Of a stretch of DNA of 64,000 nucleotides, positions 35,641-45,111 are shown in pieces (position 1 is the stretch's first letter; each line of letters opens with the position of its first letter). The stretch lies in the NCBI RefSeq assembly GCF_006717145.1, contig NZ_VFQF01000003.1:1054001-1118000 (forward strand), written 5' to 3'. The position numbers and the translations under genes were made by a program. Origin of the DNA: Humibacillus xanthopallidus (GTDB lineage: Bacteria > Actinomycetota > Actinomycetes > Actinomycetales > Dermatophilaceae). The notes beneath the pieces were generated by a model, which was not told where the DNA came from, made no database searches, and saw only the letters and a list, made by a program, of their open reading frames with translations.

Positions 35641-35669
35641 TTGTGCATGGCTTCACAAACGTCTAGCCT
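35641..35669 (+). promoter_or_regulatory. rex promoter with overlapping Rex operator
   Basis: TTGTGCATGGCTTCACAA (35641-35658) closely matches the Rex operator TTGTGAA-N4-TTCACAA known from streptomycetes, differing in one position of the left arm. TTGTGC at 35641-35646 can serve as -35 and TAGCCT at 35664-35669 as -10, with 17 bases between. Rex bound here would cover the -35 and spacer, giving autorepression that is relieved when NADH rises. The controlled genes would be rex, hemA, hemC and hemD. Confidence 0.8.
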
Positions 35670-35733
35670 GATCGGGTCCCCAGGTGCTCCGCGTTCGTGA
35701 GAACGCCTCAGCGAGAGGAGCCGGTGAGCAAGC

Positions 35734-36414
35734 GTGTCCGCCGACCCCGCACTGCGTCGCGAGATCCCCGACGCAACCGTCGCGCGGCTCCCCGAGTACC
35801 TCCGCACCCTGTCCCGGCTCGCTGAGGACGGCGTCCCGTCGGTCTCGTCCGAAGAGCTCGCTGCTGCCGTCGGCGTCCGATCGGCCCAGCTGCGCAAGGA
35901 CCTCAGCCACCTCGGCTCCTACGGCGTGCGGGGCGTCGGCTACGACGTCGAGACGCTCGCCCTCGAGATCTCCCGGGCCCTCGGCCTCACCGAGGACTGG
36001 CCCGTCGCGATCGTCGGCATGGGCAACCTCGGCCACGCGCTCGCCTCCTACTCCGGCTTCGTCACCAAGGGATTCCGCATCGTCGCGCTCTTCGACGACG
36101 ACCCGGCCCTCGTCGGTGAGCGCGTCGTCGACATCGCGATCCGTCCGCTCGCCGAGCTCGACGACAAGCACGCCGTCGACCCGATCTCCATCGGTGTCAT
36201 CGCGACTCCCGCCCAGGCCGCGCAGGCCGTATGCGACCGTCTCGTCGGCGCCGGCATCAGCTCGATCCTCAACTTCGCGCCGGCCGTCCTGTCGGTGCCG
36301 GCGGGCGTCGACGTGCGCCGGGTCGACCTGTCGACCGAGCTGCAGATCCTCGCCTTCCACGCGCAGCGCAAGGCCCTCGCGGCAGGGCACCTCGGAACGG
36401 CGGTCGTCTCATGA
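35734..36414 (+). CDS. rex: Redox-sensing transcriptional repressor Rex
   Basis: A 226-residue repressor sensing the NADH/NAD ratio. Residues 10-80 are the winged helix (ATVARLPEYLRTLSRLAEDGVPSVSSEELAAAVGVRSAQLRKDLSHLGSYGVRGVGYDV). Residues 90-200 are the Rossmann domain with VAIVGMGNLGHALASY and ALFDDDPALVG. The C-terminal helix swaps between subunits. GTG 35734 is used; GAGAGGAG lies rather far upstream (14 bases), and a nearer GTG at 35724 is out of frame. It overlaps hemA by 4 bases (ATGA). A Rex operator lies over its promoter. Confidence 0.96.
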   Translation: MSADPALRREIPDATVARLPEYLRTLSRLAEDGVPSVSSEELAAAVGVRSAQLRKDLSHLGSYGVRGVGYDVETLALEISRALGLTEDWPVAIVGMGNLGHALASYSGFVTKGFRIVALFDDDPALVGERVVDIAIRPLAELDDKHAVDPISIGVIATPAQAAQAVCDRLVGAGISSILNFAPAVLSVPAGVDVRRVDLSTELQILAFHAQRKALAAGHLGTAVVS

Positions 36415-37769
36415 GCCTGCTCGTCATCGGCCTGTCGCACCACACCGCGCCGCTCGCGGTGCTCGAGGCTCTCGCCGAGCACACCGACCGGTCCGGAGCC
36501 ATCGCCACCGCGGCCCTCTCGTCGGCGACGGCCACCGAGGTCGTCGTCCTGTCGACGTGCAACCGCCTCGAGGTCTATGCCGAGGTGCCGGCCTTCCACC
36601 CTGCCGTCGCCGCCATCGGCGAGGCGCTCGCGCTCGCCGCCGGCGTCTCCTCCGAGCCCCCGTCGCCCGCGCCCGCCGACGACCTGCCCCACCGCGCCGA
36701 GGTGCTCGCCGACCACCTCTACGTGCGCCACGACGAGGGGGCAGTGGCCCACGCCTTCACCGTCGCCTGCGGTCTCGACTCGATGGCCGTCGGCGAGGCC
36801 CAGGTGCTCGGGCAGATGCGCGACGCCCTCGCCACGGCCCAGGCCAACGGCCAGGTGGGCGAGTCGCTCAACGCGCTCTTCCAGCAGGCCCTGCGCGTCG
36901 GCAAGCGGGCGCACTCCGAGACCGACATCGACCAGCACAGCGTCTCGCTCGTGCACATCGCCCTCGAGCAGGCCGCCCTGCAGCTCGGCGACCTCACGCA
37001 GCGCAGCGCCGCCGTCATCGGGGCCGGCAGCATGAGCGGGCTCGCCGCAGCCACGACCCGCCGGGCCGGCATCGGCTCGCTGACGATCGCCAACCGCACC
37101 CCCGAGCGCGCCGCCCGGCTCGCCGAGGCGACGCAGGGCGACACCCGGCCATGGGCCGAGCTGCCCGACGTCGTCGCCGAGAGCGACCTCGTCATCACGT
37201 GCACGGGCGCCGTCGGTCATGTCATCACCGGTGAGATCGTCGCCCGCAGTGCCCGCCTCCGCGACGGCCGTCCCCAGGTGGTCGTCGACCTCGCCCTGCC
37301 TCGCGACGTCGAGCCCGCCGAGTCCTGGACGAGCCCGACCCCCGGTGTCACCCTCGTCGACCTCCAGCACCTCGGACGCCTCCTCGAGGGCCGGGCGGAC
37401 CGCACCGAGGTGGGCCGGGTCGGCGCACTTGTCACCGCCGAGGTGGCCGACTACCTGACGCGGCGCATGGAGAAGTCCGTGACGCCGACCGTCGCCGCCC
37501 TGCGCGCCCGGGCGGCGAGCCTCGTCGCCGCCGAGATGGAGCGCCTCGACCAGCGCCTGCCACACCTCGACGAGCAGACCCGCGCCGAGGTGGCCCTCGC
37601 GGTGCACCGCGTCGTCGAGAAGCTGCTCCACACGCCGACCCGCCGCGTCAAGGAGTTCGCCATGGAGGGCAGCGGTGACGACTACGCCGCCGCCCTGCGC
37701 GAGCTCTTCGACCTCGAGCCCAAGGACGTCGCCAACGTGTCGACCCCGCCGAAGCGGGTGGGCCCGTGA
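36411..37769 (+). CDS. hemA: Glutamyl-tRNA reductase
   Basis: A 452-residue NADPH-dependent enzyme reducing glutamyl-tRNA to glutamate-1-semialdehyde, the committed step of C5 heme synthesis. Catalytic Cys is in VVLSTCNRLEVYAEV near residue 50. The hallmark GLDSMAVGEAQVLGQMRDAL lies near 125-140, the NADPH domain AAVIGAGSMSGLAAATT near 203, and the C-terminal dimerisation helices from about 345. ATG 36411 overlaps the rex stop, and the GTG of hemC overlaps its own stop. The GTR-GSA pathway is completed by hemL at 41990. Confidence 0.97.
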   Translation: MSLLVIGLSHHTAPLAVLEALAEHTDRSGAIATAALSSATATEVVVLSTCNRLEVYAEVPAFHPAVAAIGEALALAAGVSSEPPSPAPADDLPHRAEVLADHLYVRHDEGAVAHAFTVACGLDSMAVGEAQVLGQMRDALATAQANGQVGESLNALFQQALRVGKRAHSETDIDQHSVSLVHIALEQAALQLGDLTQRSAAVIGAGSMSGLAAATTRRAGIGSLTIANRTPERAARLAEATQGDTRPWAELPDVVAESDLVITCTGAVGHVITGEIVARSARLRDGRPQVVVDLALPRDVEPAESWTSPTPGVTLVDLQHLGRLLEGRADRTEVGRVGALVTAEVADYLTRRMEKSVTPTVAALRARAASLVAAEMERLDQRLPHLDEQTRAEVALAVHRVVEKLLHTPTRRVKEFAMEGSGDDYAAALRELFDLEPKDVANVSTPPKRVGP

Positions 37770-38740
37770 CCACCCTGCGCCTCGGCACCCGCCGCTCGGC
37801 CCTCGCCACGACGCAGTCGCGCTGGGTCGCCGACCGCCTCACCGACCTCGGCCACGAGGTCGAGCTCGTCGAGATCACGACCGAGGGCGACCGCAGCGGC
37901 GAGCTGCTCACGACCATCGGGGGCACCGGTGTCTTCGTCTCGGCGATCCGCGAGGCGCTGCACGCGGGTCGCATCGACGTCGCCGTCCACTCGCTCAAGG
38001 ACCTCCCCACGGCCCGCGACCCTGAGCTCGTGCTCGCCGCGGTCCCGGTGCGCGAGGACAGCCGCGACGTGCTCGTCGCACGCGACGGCCTCACCCTCGG
38101 TGAGCTGCCCGTCGGCTCCGTCGTCGGCACGGGCTCGCCCCGGCGGGCCTCGCAGCTCGCGGCCCTCGGTCTCGGCCTCGACATCCGGCCGATCCGGGGC
38201 AACGTCGACACCCGCATCCGCTTCGTCACCTCCGGCGAGCTCGACGCCGTCGTGCTCGCCCGCGCCGGCCTCGCCCGGCTCGGCCGCCTCGGCGAGGCCA
38301 CCGAGGTCATCGACCCGATCCAGGTGCTGCCGGCGCCGGGGCAGGGGGCCCTTGCCGTCGAGTGCCGCGCCGATCGTGCCGACGTCATCGCCGCCGTGTC
38401 CGCGCTCGACGACGCCGACACCCGCACCTGCGTCACCGCCGAGCGCTCGCTGCTGTCGACGCTCGAGGCCGGTTGCACCGCCCCCGTCGGGGCGCTCGCC
38501 GAGGTCGTCGAGGGTGACGACGGGCTCGAGCTCTCGCTGCGCGCCTTCGCCGGCAGCGAGGACGGCAGCCTCGAGCTGCGGCGCTCGCTCGTCGGCGGCT
38601 ACACCGAGCCGGAGGCCCTCGGGGCCAGGCTCGCCCAGATCCTCCTCGAGGACGGCGCCGCCGACCTCACCACGCCCACCACCGGGGCCGCCGCCCCGAT
38701 CCCAGACCGCGCCCCACACCGTTCGGAGCATGTCTCGTGA
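37766..38740 (+). CDS. hemC: Porphobilinogen deaminase (hydroxymethylbilane synthase)
   Basis: A 324-residue enzyme joining four porphobilinogens into hydroxymethylbilane. It starts with LRLGTRRSALATTQSRWVADRL. VAVHSLKDLPTARDPELVLAAVPVREDSRDVL carries catalytic Asp and Lys residues, and GTGSPRRASQL follows. The dipyrromethane cofactor Cys is in LLSTLEAGCTAPVGALAEV near residue 235. GTG 37766 overlaps the hemA stop by 4 bases, and its own stop overlaps the next GTG (GTGA). The length is slightly above the typical 310 because of a short C-terminal tail. Confidence 0.97.
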   Translation: MTTLRLGTRRSALATTQSRWVADRLTDLGHEVELVEITTEGDRSGELLTTIGGTGVFVSAIREALHAGRIDVAVHSLKDLPTARDPELVLAAVPVREDSRDVLVARDGLTLGELPVGSVVGTGSPRRASQLAALGLGLDIRPIRGNVDTRIRFVTSGELDAVVLARAGLARLGRLGEATEVIDPIQVLPAPGQGALAVECRADRADVIAAVSALDDADTRTCVTAERSLLSTLEAGCTAPVGALAEVVEGDDGLELSLRAFAGSEDGSLELRRSLVGGYTEPEALGARLAQILLEDGAADLTTPTTGAAAPIPDRAPHRSEHVS

Positions 38741-40383
38741 CTCGTACCCACCAGCCGTCAGAGACGACGGCCTCGACCACCTCTGCTCCGACGACGCCGG
38801 CACGCGTCGCCTTCGTCGGATCCGGCCCGGGTGACCCCGGACTGCTGACGCTTCGCGGCCGCGACCTCATCGCCGCCGCCGACGCCGTCATCCTCGACCG
38901 CGTGACGAGCGAGGCCGAGGTCCGGTGCCACGCACGCCCCGACGTCGAGATCATCGACGCCGGTCACGGCGAGCAGGGCCAGGAGCTCACGCAGGCCGTG
39001 CGCGCCAAGCTCCTCGTCAAGGCCGCCAAGGCCGTCGGCCCCTCCGGTCTCGTCGTGCGTCTCATGGACGGCGACCCCGCCACCTTCAACGGCCTCGTCG
39101 AGGAGGTCCGCGCCTGTCGCAAGGCCGGCCTCAGCTTCGACGTCGTCCCCGGTGTCTCCGCCGTCACCGCAGGCCCGACGTATGCCGGTGTGCCCCTCAC
39201 GTCCAAGGCGACCGGTGCGCTCCACGTGCTCAGCGTCGACCGCGGTCTCGACTACACGGCATACGCCTCCGGTGATGACACGGTCGTGCTCGTCGGGGCG
39301 CCCGAGTCGATCCGTGCGGGCCTTGCCGGCCTGCTCGCCGCCGGCCGTCCGGCGGAGTCGCCGGTGGCGCTCAGCGAGCGCGCGACGACGGTGCGCCAGT
39401 CGTCGGTGGCGACGACGCTCGGTGCCGTCGAGCGACTCTTCAGCGGCAAGGAGGCTTTCGGTGCGACGATGGCAGTCGTGTCTCCCAACGTCGACCTGCG
39501 TGACGAGTTCTCCTGGTTCGAGACCAAGCCGCTCTTCGGCTGGAAGGTCCTCGTGCCCCGCACGCAGGCCCAGGCCGGCCCCATGGTCGACCGCCTCGCG
39601 GGCTACGGCGCCACGGCCGACGTCGTGCCGACGATCTCCGTCGAGCCGCCGCGCACCCCGCAGCAGATGGAGAAGGCCGTCAAGGGCCTCGTCACCGGGC
39701 GCTACGAGTGGATCGGCTTCACGTCGGTCAACGCCGTGCGGGCGGTGCGCGAGCGCTTCGAGGAGTTCGGGCTCGACGCCCGCGCCTTCGCCGGGCTCAA
39801 GGTCGCGGCCGTCGGCGGGGTCACCGCCGCCGCACTGCGTGAGTGGGGCATCAACCCCGACCTGGTGCCGAGCGGCGAGCAGTCCGCCGCCGGTCTCCTC
39901 GAGGACTGGCCGCCCTTCGACGAGGTGCTCGACCCGATCAACCGGGTCCTGCTGCCGCGTGCCGACATCGCGACCGAGACGCTCGTCGCCGGCCTGCGCG
40001 ACATGGGCTGGGAGGTCGACGACGTGACGGCCTACCGCACCGTGCGCGCCGCGCCCCCGGCGGCCGAGATCCGCGACGCCATCAAGGGCGGCGACTACGA
40101 CGCGGTCGTCTTCACCTCGAGCTCGACGGTGCGCAACCTCGTCGGCATCGCCGGAAAGCCGCACCCGGCCACCGTCGTCGCCTGCATCGGACCGGCCACG
40201 GCAAAGACGGCGCAGGAGCACGGCCTGCGGGTCGACGTGCTCGCACCCGAGGCCTCGGCCCTCAGCCTCGTCGACGCCCTCGCGGGCCACGGCGTCGGCC
40301 TCGCCGTCGCGGCAGCGGAGGCCGGCCAGCCGGTCCAGCGCCCGAGCGACAAGCGCCCGGCCTCGCGCCGGCGCGCCCGCTGA
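38737..40383 (+). CDS. hemD: Fused uroporphyrinogen-III C-methyltransferase-like / uroporphyrinogen-III synthase
   Basis: A 548-residue two-domain protein. Residues 25-255 resemble CobA/SUMT methyltransferases ([53 protein letters not shown]). Residues 265-525 are HemD ([64 protein letters not shown]), closing the ring of uroporphyrinogen III. In the methyltransferase half the usual RLKGGDPFVFGRG block is [16 protein letters not shown], so SAM-dependent methylation may be weak or absent. The fusion is common in actinobacteria. It is coupled to hemC by a GTGA overlap; hemB follows after 13 bases. Confidence 0.93.
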   Translation: MTRTHQPSETTASTTSAPTTPARVAFVGSGPGDPGLLTLRGRDLIAAADAVILDRVTSEAEVRCHARPDVEIIDAGHGEQGQELTQAVRAKLLVKAAKAVGPSGLVVRLMDGDPATFNGLVEEVRACRKAGLSFDVVPGVSAVTAGPTYAGVPLTSKATGALHVLSVDRGLDYTAYASGDDTVVLVGAPESIRAGLAGLLAAGRPAESPVALSERATTVRQSSVATTLGAVERLFSGKEAFGATMAVVSPNVDLRDEFSWFETKPLFGWKVLVPRTQAQAGPMVDRLAGYGATADVVPTISVEPPRTPQQMEKAVKGLVTGRYEWIGFTSVNAVRAVRERFEEFGLDARAFAGLKVAAVGGVTAAALREWGINPDLVPSGEQSAAGLLEDWPPFDEVLDPINRVLLPRADIATETLVAGLRDMGWEVDDVTAYRTVRAAPPAAEIRDAIKGGDYDAVVFTSSSTVRNLVGIAGKPHPATVVACIGPATAKTAQEHGLRVDVLAPEASALSLVDALAGHGVGLAVAAAEAGQPVQRPSDKRPASRRRAR

Positions 40384-40396
40384 GACGGGCGACGCG

Positions 40397-41368
40397 ATGA
40401 TCGAGCGGCCGCGCCGGCTCCGGCAGACCCCGGCCCTGCGGTCGCTCGTCGCCGAGACGAGGCTGCACCCGCGTGACCTCGTGCTGCCCGTCTTCGTGGC
40501 CGACGGCATCGAAGCGCCGGCGCCGATCTCGTCGATGCCCGGCGTCGTACACCACACCCTCGCGAGCGTCGTGGACGTCGCGCGGCGCTGCGTCGAGGCG
40601 GGCCTCGGCGGCATCATGCTCTTCGGCGTGCCCCGCGACCGCGACAAGGACGCGACCGGCAGCGGGGCCATCGACCCGCACGGCATCCTCAACGTCGCTC
40701 TGCGCACCGTGCGCGAGGCGGTCGGCGACGACCTCGTCGTCATGGCCGACACGTGCCTCGACGAGTTCACCGACCACGGCCACTGCGGCGTCCTCGACGA
40801 CCGTGGCCGGGTCGACAATGACGCCACCAACGAGCTGTATGCCGCGATGGCCGTCGCGCAGGCCCGTGCCGGAGCGCACGTCGTCGCACCGTCGGGGATG
40901 ATGGACGGCCAGGTCGCCGTGATCCGCGAGGCGCTCGACCGCGAGGGCTTCACCGACACCGTCATCCTCGCGTATGCCGCGAAGTACGCCTCCGCGTTCT
41001 ACGGGCCCTTCCGCGAGGCCGTCCAGTCGAGCCTGCAAGGCGATCGCCGCACCTATCAACAGGATTCGGCCAACATCGTCGAGTCGCTCCGCGAGATCGA
41101 CCTCGACATCGCCGAGGGTGCCGACATCGTCATGGTCAAGCCGGCGATGTCCTACCTCGACGTCGTCGCGGCAGCGGCGGAGCGCGCGTCGGTGCCCGTC
41201 GCGGCATACCAGGTGTCGGGGGAGTACGCGATGATCCAGGCGGCGGCCGCGAACGGCTGGATCGACCTACGAGGGGCCGCGCTCGAGTCGCTCACGTCGA
41301 TCCGGCGTGCCGGGGCACAGGTCGTGCTGACGTATTTCGCGCTCGACGTCGCCGACTGGCTGGCCTGA
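40397..41368 (+). CDS. hemB: Delta-aminolevulinic acid dehydratase (porphobilinogen synthase)
   Basis: A 323-residue enzyme condensing two 5-aminolevulinate molecules. The N-terminal arm is [22 protein letters not shown]. The first Schiff-base Lys lies in [20 protein letters not shown] and the second in [32 protein letters not shown] keeps two Cys of the potential metal site. It belongs with the hem operon (13 bases after hemD). A MarR-family gene follows before hemL. Confidence 0.96.
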   Translation: MIERPRRLRQTPALRSLVAETRLHPRDLVLPVFVADGIEAPAPISSMPGVVHHTLASVVDVARRCVEAGLGGIMLFGVPRDRDKDATGSGAIDPHGILNVALRTVREAVGDDLVVMADTCLDEFTDHGHCGVLDDRGRVDNDATNELYAAMAVAQARAGAHVVAPSGMMDGQVAVIREALDREGFTDTVILAYAAKYASAFYGPFREAVQSSLQGDRRTYQQDSANIVESLREIDLDIAEGADIVMVKPAMSYLDVVAAAAERASVPVAAYQVSGEYAMIQAAAANGWIDLRGAALESLTSIRRAGAQVVLTYFALDVADWLA

Positions 41369-41406
41369 CACCACTACGATCTGCACAGATGAGTGGAGGT
41401 GACACC

Positions 41407-41904
41407 ATGGCGCCCGCAACAGGGGATGGCAGTCGTGGCGACGTGAGGTGGCTCAGTGACGCGGAGCAGGCGTCCTGGCGCGCCATCCTGCGTGGCACCC
41501 GACTGCTCGAGAGGGCCCTCGACGACGCGCTCGACAGGCCGGGGCTGCAGCTCTCGGAGTACGAGATCATCTCGATGCTCTCCGAGAGCGACAACCACCG
41601 GCTGCGCATGTCGGAGCTCGCCTCGATGGTCGTGCAGTCGCGCAGCCGCCTGACGCACACCGCGAAGCGTCTCGAGGACCGTGGCTGGGTGACGCGCGAG
41701 CAGTGCGCCAACGACAAGCGGGGGGTCGAGCTCGTGCTGACCCCGGGTGGTCTGGCGGCAGTGCGCGAGATCTCGGCGGTGCACGTCGAGAGCGTGCGCG
41801 AGAACCTCGTCGACATCATGACGCCCGAGCAGTTCCAGGCCATCGGCGACGCCATGGCGATCGTGCGCGACCACCTCGACCCCGACGGCACGAGCGGCCG
41901 CTGA
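41407..41904 (+). CDS. MarR-family transcriptional regulator inside the heme cluster
   Basis: A 165-residue winged-helix regulator. The core is [69 protein letters not shown]. An ATG at 41389 is in frame, but GGAGGTGA at 41395-41402 is spaced correctly for ATG 41407, so the latter is taken. It lies between hemB and hemL in the same direction, which makes a link to heme or iron stress plausible but unproven. The ligand is unknown. Confidence 0.88.
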   Translation: MAPATGDGSRGDVRWLSDAEQASWRAILRGTRLLERALDDALDRPGLQLSEYEIISMLSESDNHRLRMSELASMVVQSRSRLTHTAKRLEDRGWVTREQCANDKRGVELVLTPGGLAAVREISAVHVESVRENLVDIMTPEQFQAIGDAMAIVRDHLDPDGTSGR

Positions 41905-41989
41905 CCCGCAGGCCGCGGGAGCGGGCGGTCCTCGGGCTCGGGGAGGGGCGGCGCTCGGGGTCCGGACAGGTGGCTGGGAGACTGGGGTC

Positions 41990-43324
41990 ATGAGCTCGCC
42001 CATCGTGACCCCCCAGCCGACCACCGACGTCCCGGCGTCCGCAGCCCTGCTCGAGCGTGCGATCCGCGTCATCCCTGGCGGCGTCAACTCGCCGGTGCGC
42101 GCCTTCCGTGCGGTGGGCGGGACCCCGCGCTTCATGACGAGCGGCTCGGGGCCGTGGCTGACCGACGTCGACGGCAACCGCTACGTCGACCTCATCTGCT
42201 CCTGGGGCCCGATGATCCTCGGGCATGCGCACCCTGACGTGCTCGCTGCGGTGAACTCCGCTGCGGCCAAGGGCTTCTCGTTCGGCACGCCCTCGGAGAA
42301 CGAGGTGCTGCTCGCCGAGGAGATCGTCTCTCGCATGGAGCCGGTCGAGCAGGTGCGCCTCGTCAACTCCGGCACAGAGGCGACGATGTCGGCCCTTCGG
42401 CTCGCGCGCGGCTTCACCGGGCGCGACGTCGTCGTGAAGTTCGCCGGGTGCTACCACGGGCACGTCGACGCCCTGCTCGCGGCCGCCGGCTCCGGGGTCG
42501 CGACGTTCGCGTTGCCCGACTCCGCCGGGGTGCCCCGGTCGAGCGCCGGCGAGACGATCGTGCTGCCCTACAACGACCTCTCCGCGCTCGAGGCGGCCTT
42601 CGCAGAGCGTGGCCACGAGATCGCTGCCGTCATCACCGAGGCGGCGCCGGGCAACATGGGCGTCGTGCCGCCGGCGCCCGGCTTCACGGAGGGGCTGCGC
42701 CGCGTCACCGCCGCCCACGGCGCCCTGCTCATCTCCGACGAGGTGATGACCGGGTTCCGCTGCTCGCCGTCCGGCTACCACGGGCTCGAGGAGCACCCCT
42801 CCGGCGCGGCCGACCTCTACACCTTCGGCAAGGTCATGGGCGGAGGCTTCCCGACGGCGGCCTTCGGCGGGCGGGCCGACGTCATGGCGATGCTCGCGCC
42901 GCAAGGCCCGGTCTACCAGGCGGGAACGCTCTCCGGTAACCCCGTCGCCTCGGCGGCCGGCCTCGCGACGCTGCGCGGCTGCACCCCGGAGGTCTACGCC
43001 AGGCTCGACGTCGTGAGCCGCGCCATCGCCGACGCGACGTCGGCCGCGCTGACCGAGGCCTCGGTGCCGCACACGATCCAGTGGGCCGGCTCGATGTTCT
43101 CGGTCTTCTTCCGCGACGCCGCGGTGACGGGCTACGACGATGCCCGCGACCAGGACACCGACGCCTTCCGGCGCTTCTTCCACGCGATGCTCGACCGGGG
43201 TGTGCACCTGCCGCCCAGCGCCTTCGAGTCGTGGTTCGTCTCGGCGTCGCACGACGACGCCGCCGTCGAGCACGTCCTCGCCGCCCTCCCGGCGGCCGCC
43301 CGCGCCGCCGCCACCCCGGACTGA
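41990..43324 (+). CDS. hemL: Glutamate-1-semialdehyde 2,1-aminomutase
   Basis: A 444-residue PLP enzyme turning glutamate-1-semialdehyde into 5-aminolevulinate, the step after HemA. Key segments are [69 protein letters not shown] and the PLP Lys in [19 protein letters not shown] near residue 280. [19 protein letters not shown] is conserved. In mycobacteria hemL (Rv0524) is followed by the phosphoglycerate-mutase-like gene; here two genes and a repeat element intervene. Confidence 0.96.
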   Translation: MSSPIVTPQPTTDVPASAALLERAIRVIPGGVNSPVRAFRAVGGTPRFMTSGSGPWLTDVDGNRYVDLICSWGPMILGHAHPDVLAAVNSAAAKGFSFGTPSENEVLLAEEIVSRMEPVEQVRLVNSGTEATMSALRLARGFTGRDVVVKFAGCYHGHVDALLAAAGSGVATFALPDSAGVPRSSAGETIVLPYNDLSALEAAFAERGHEIAAVITEAAPGNMGVVPPAPGFTEGLRRVTAAHGALLISDEVMTGFRCSPSGYHGLEEHPSGAADLYTFGKVMGGGFPTAAFGGRADVMAMLAPQGPVYQAGTLSGNPVASAAGLATLRGCTPEVYARLDVVSRAIADATSAALTEASVPHTIQWAGSMFSVFFRDAAVTGYDDARDQDTDAFRRFFHAMLDRGVHLPPSAFESWFVSASHDDAAVEHVLAALPAAARAAATPD

Positions 43325-43360
43325 CCCCCTGCTCCCGGGCGGCGCACACGGCAGGAGAGC

Positions 43361-43490
43361 CAATCGAAAGAGCAGTTCGTCGCCCTTTGGGGTGGCCGCG
43401 CGGGACCGCTCGACGGCGACGAGCTGCTCTTTCGATTGTCCGGGGGCCAGGGTCGGCGGCCTCGATGGCGACGGACTGCTCTTTCGATTG
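43361..43490. repeat. CGAAAGAGCAG inverted-repeat element, copy 2 plus an extra arm
   Basis: A 24-base arm at 43361-43384 (CAATCGAAAGAGCAG then TTCGTCGCC) faces its complement at 43415-43438 with one mismatch; a third arm, same orientation as the second, lies at 43467-43490. The core between the first two (GGGTGGCCGCGCGGGACC-like, 43389-43407) matches the core of the copy at 24515-24613. The rest of the 318-base gap after hemL holds no recognisable gene. Confidence 0.75.
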
Positions 43491-43642
43491 GACCGGCCGC
43501 GATGCCGCGGTGAGACGGCCTGCTGGCCCGGACGGCATACCGGCGGGTGGTGCTGGGGCATTGTGGCGGGGCCTCCCCAGGAGGACGCTGGTCGGTGACG
43601 GCGGCGCCGTCGGGGTGCCGCCTCGAGTGAGGGAGGTGGGCC

Positions 43643-44263
43643 GTGCACGCACGATCCACGACCGTGATGGGCCAGCCGGGGATGATGGAGACGGGCATCT
43701 CGCACGCGAGGGACGTGGTGATGCCGAAGGTCAGGGCGATGGACGGGTGCATCGGGATGTCCGTGCTCGCCGACCGCGCCACCGGACGCTGCATCGTGAC
43801 GACCGCATGGCGCGACGAGGACGCGATGACGGCCACCGCCGGCGCCGTCATGACGATGCGCGCCGAGGCCGCGGCGATGATGGGCGGCGAGGCCACCGTC
43901 GACGAGTGGGAGGTCGCCTACCTCCACCGCGACCACCGCGCCGCCGACGGCGCCTGCGCGCGGGTGACGTGGATCGAGTCGGATCCGGCGTCGGTCGACC
44001 GTGTCATCGACGCCTTCAAGATGGGGATCATGCCCCACGTCGAGCAGCTCGAGGGCTTCTGCAGCGCCAGCCTCTTCGTCGACCGGGCCTCGGGGCGTGG
44101 CTGCCTCACGGCGACCTACGACTCAGAGCAGGCGATGGCGGTCACGCGCGATGCCGCGATGGGGCTGCGCGCCGACCTGGCGCAGGACACCGGCATGCGC
44201 GTCACCGAGGTGGGGGAGTTCTCGCTCGAGGTCGCCCACCTCGACGTGCCCGAGCTCGTCTGA
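43643..44263 (+). CDS. Tandem ABM-fold (antibiotic biosynthesis monooxygenase-like) protein
   Basis: A 206-residue protein that appears to be two ferredoxin-like halves. The first (about 1-95) has ISHARDVVMPKVRAMDGCIGMSVLADRATGRCIVTTAWRDEDAM and the second (about 105-200) has FKMGIMPHVEQLEGFCSASLFVDRASGRGCLTATYDSEQAM. Each copies the same strand-helix pattern with a DRA(T/S)GR turn. Such dimeric alpha-beta barrels include monooxygenases and heme-degrading IsdG proteins; its place next to heme genes is suggestive, but no heme-ligand residue can be assigned. GGGAGGTGGG just before GTG 43643 supports the start. Confidence 0.65.
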   Translation: MHARSTTVMGQPGMMETGISHARDVVMPKVRAMDGCIGMSVLADRATGRCIVTTAWRDEDAMTATAGAVMTMRAEAAAMMGGEATVDEWEVAYLHRDHRAADGACARVTWIESDPASVDRVIDAFKMGIMPHVEQLEGFCSASLFVDRASGRGCLTATYDSEQAMAVTRDAAMGLRADLAQDTGMRVTEVGEFSLEVAHLDVPELV

Positions 44264-44272
44264 CCGCCGGTT

Positions 44273-44355
44273 CGAGGTGATCGTGGCGCCCACGCGGGTG
44301 CCGCGATCACCTCGACTGCGGGGTCATCGGGTGATCGGAATCACCCGATGACCCC
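44273..44355. terminator. Two strong hairpins between convergent genes
   Basis: CGAGGTGATCG (44273-44283) pairs perfectly with CGATCACCTCG (44304-44314). A second hairpin has perfect 16-base arms (44320-44335 and 44340-44355, starting GGGGTCATCGGGTGAT) and the tetraloop CGGA, ending one base before the LysE stop. Both would work in either direction. The first uses the same GGTTCGAGGTGATC word as the tandem array at 51652. Confidence 0.85.
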
Positions 44356-44356
44356 G

Positions 44357-44974
44357 TCAGTGGACGGCCGCGAGGAGCACCCCGACGCCGACGAAGAGGC
44401 CACCGAACACCCGGTTCAGCGTGCGTTGGCCCTTCTCGCGCCGGGCGAGGCGCCCCAGCCCGCGGGCCGCGGCGGCGAAGAAGAACCACATGACGACGAC
44501 GTCGATGGCGACGACGGTGGCGGCGAGGACGGCATACTGCGGCAGCAGCGGACGGTCGGTGACGATGAACTGCGGCATGAAGGCGAGGAAGAAGACGACC
44601 GCCTTCGGGTTGGTGAGGTTGACGAGCAGCCCTCTCCGGAACATCGATCCAGCGCCCTCAGGCTCGGCCTCGCCTACCGTGACCGCCTTTGCGCGAGAAC
44701 GGAACTGGCGGATGCCGAGATAGACGAGGTAGGCGGCGCCGGCATACCTGATGGCGGCGAAGAGCACGGGTGAGCCGGCGACGAGCACCCCGACCCCGGC
44801 CGCCACGATGGCGATGTGCGCCACGAGCGCGACCTGCTGCCCGAGGATGCCCCAGATCGAGCGAGTCCACCCCGACCCCAGCGAGTTGGCCATCGTGTTG
44901 ATGGCGCCGGCCCCCGGGGTGAACGAGATGAGCGCACCGGCGGCGACGAGGGTGAGCCACAGTGACCACGACAC
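44357..44974 (-). CDS. LysE/RhtB-family amino-acid exporter
   Basis: A 205-residue membrane protein with about six helices. The family opening SFTPGAGAINTMANSLGSGWTRSIWGILGQQ and mid-protein FRRGLLVNLTNPKAVVFFLAFMPQFI are typical of RhtB homoserine/threonine or related exporters. The substrate is not determined. It is transcribed against its surroundings, between two plus-strand genes of the heme and cytochrome block, and ends against a strong hairpin pair. It may be an insertion into an otherwise conserved gene order. Confidence 0.9.
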   Translation of the reverse strand: MSWSLWLTLVAAGALISFTPGAGAINTMANSLGSGWTRSIWGILGQQVALVAHIAIVAAGVGVLVAGSPVLFAAIRYAGAAYLVYLGIRQFRSRAKAVTVGEAEPEGAGSMFRRGLLVNLTNPKAVVFFLAFMPQFIVTDRPLLPQYAVLAATVVAIDVVVMWFFFAAAARGLGRLARREKGQRTLNRVFGGLFVGVGVLLAAVH

Positions 44975-45111
44975 GAGGGAGATGCTACGGCCCAGCCGGT
45001 ATGCCGTCCGGCGCCGTCCACAGGTCGCCCGCCCCCGGGCGCGGGGTGGCGCGGGGGGGTCGGGGTGGAGCGGATTCGGTCTCGGCCTGCACGTTTGAGA
45101 GACTGTCGACC

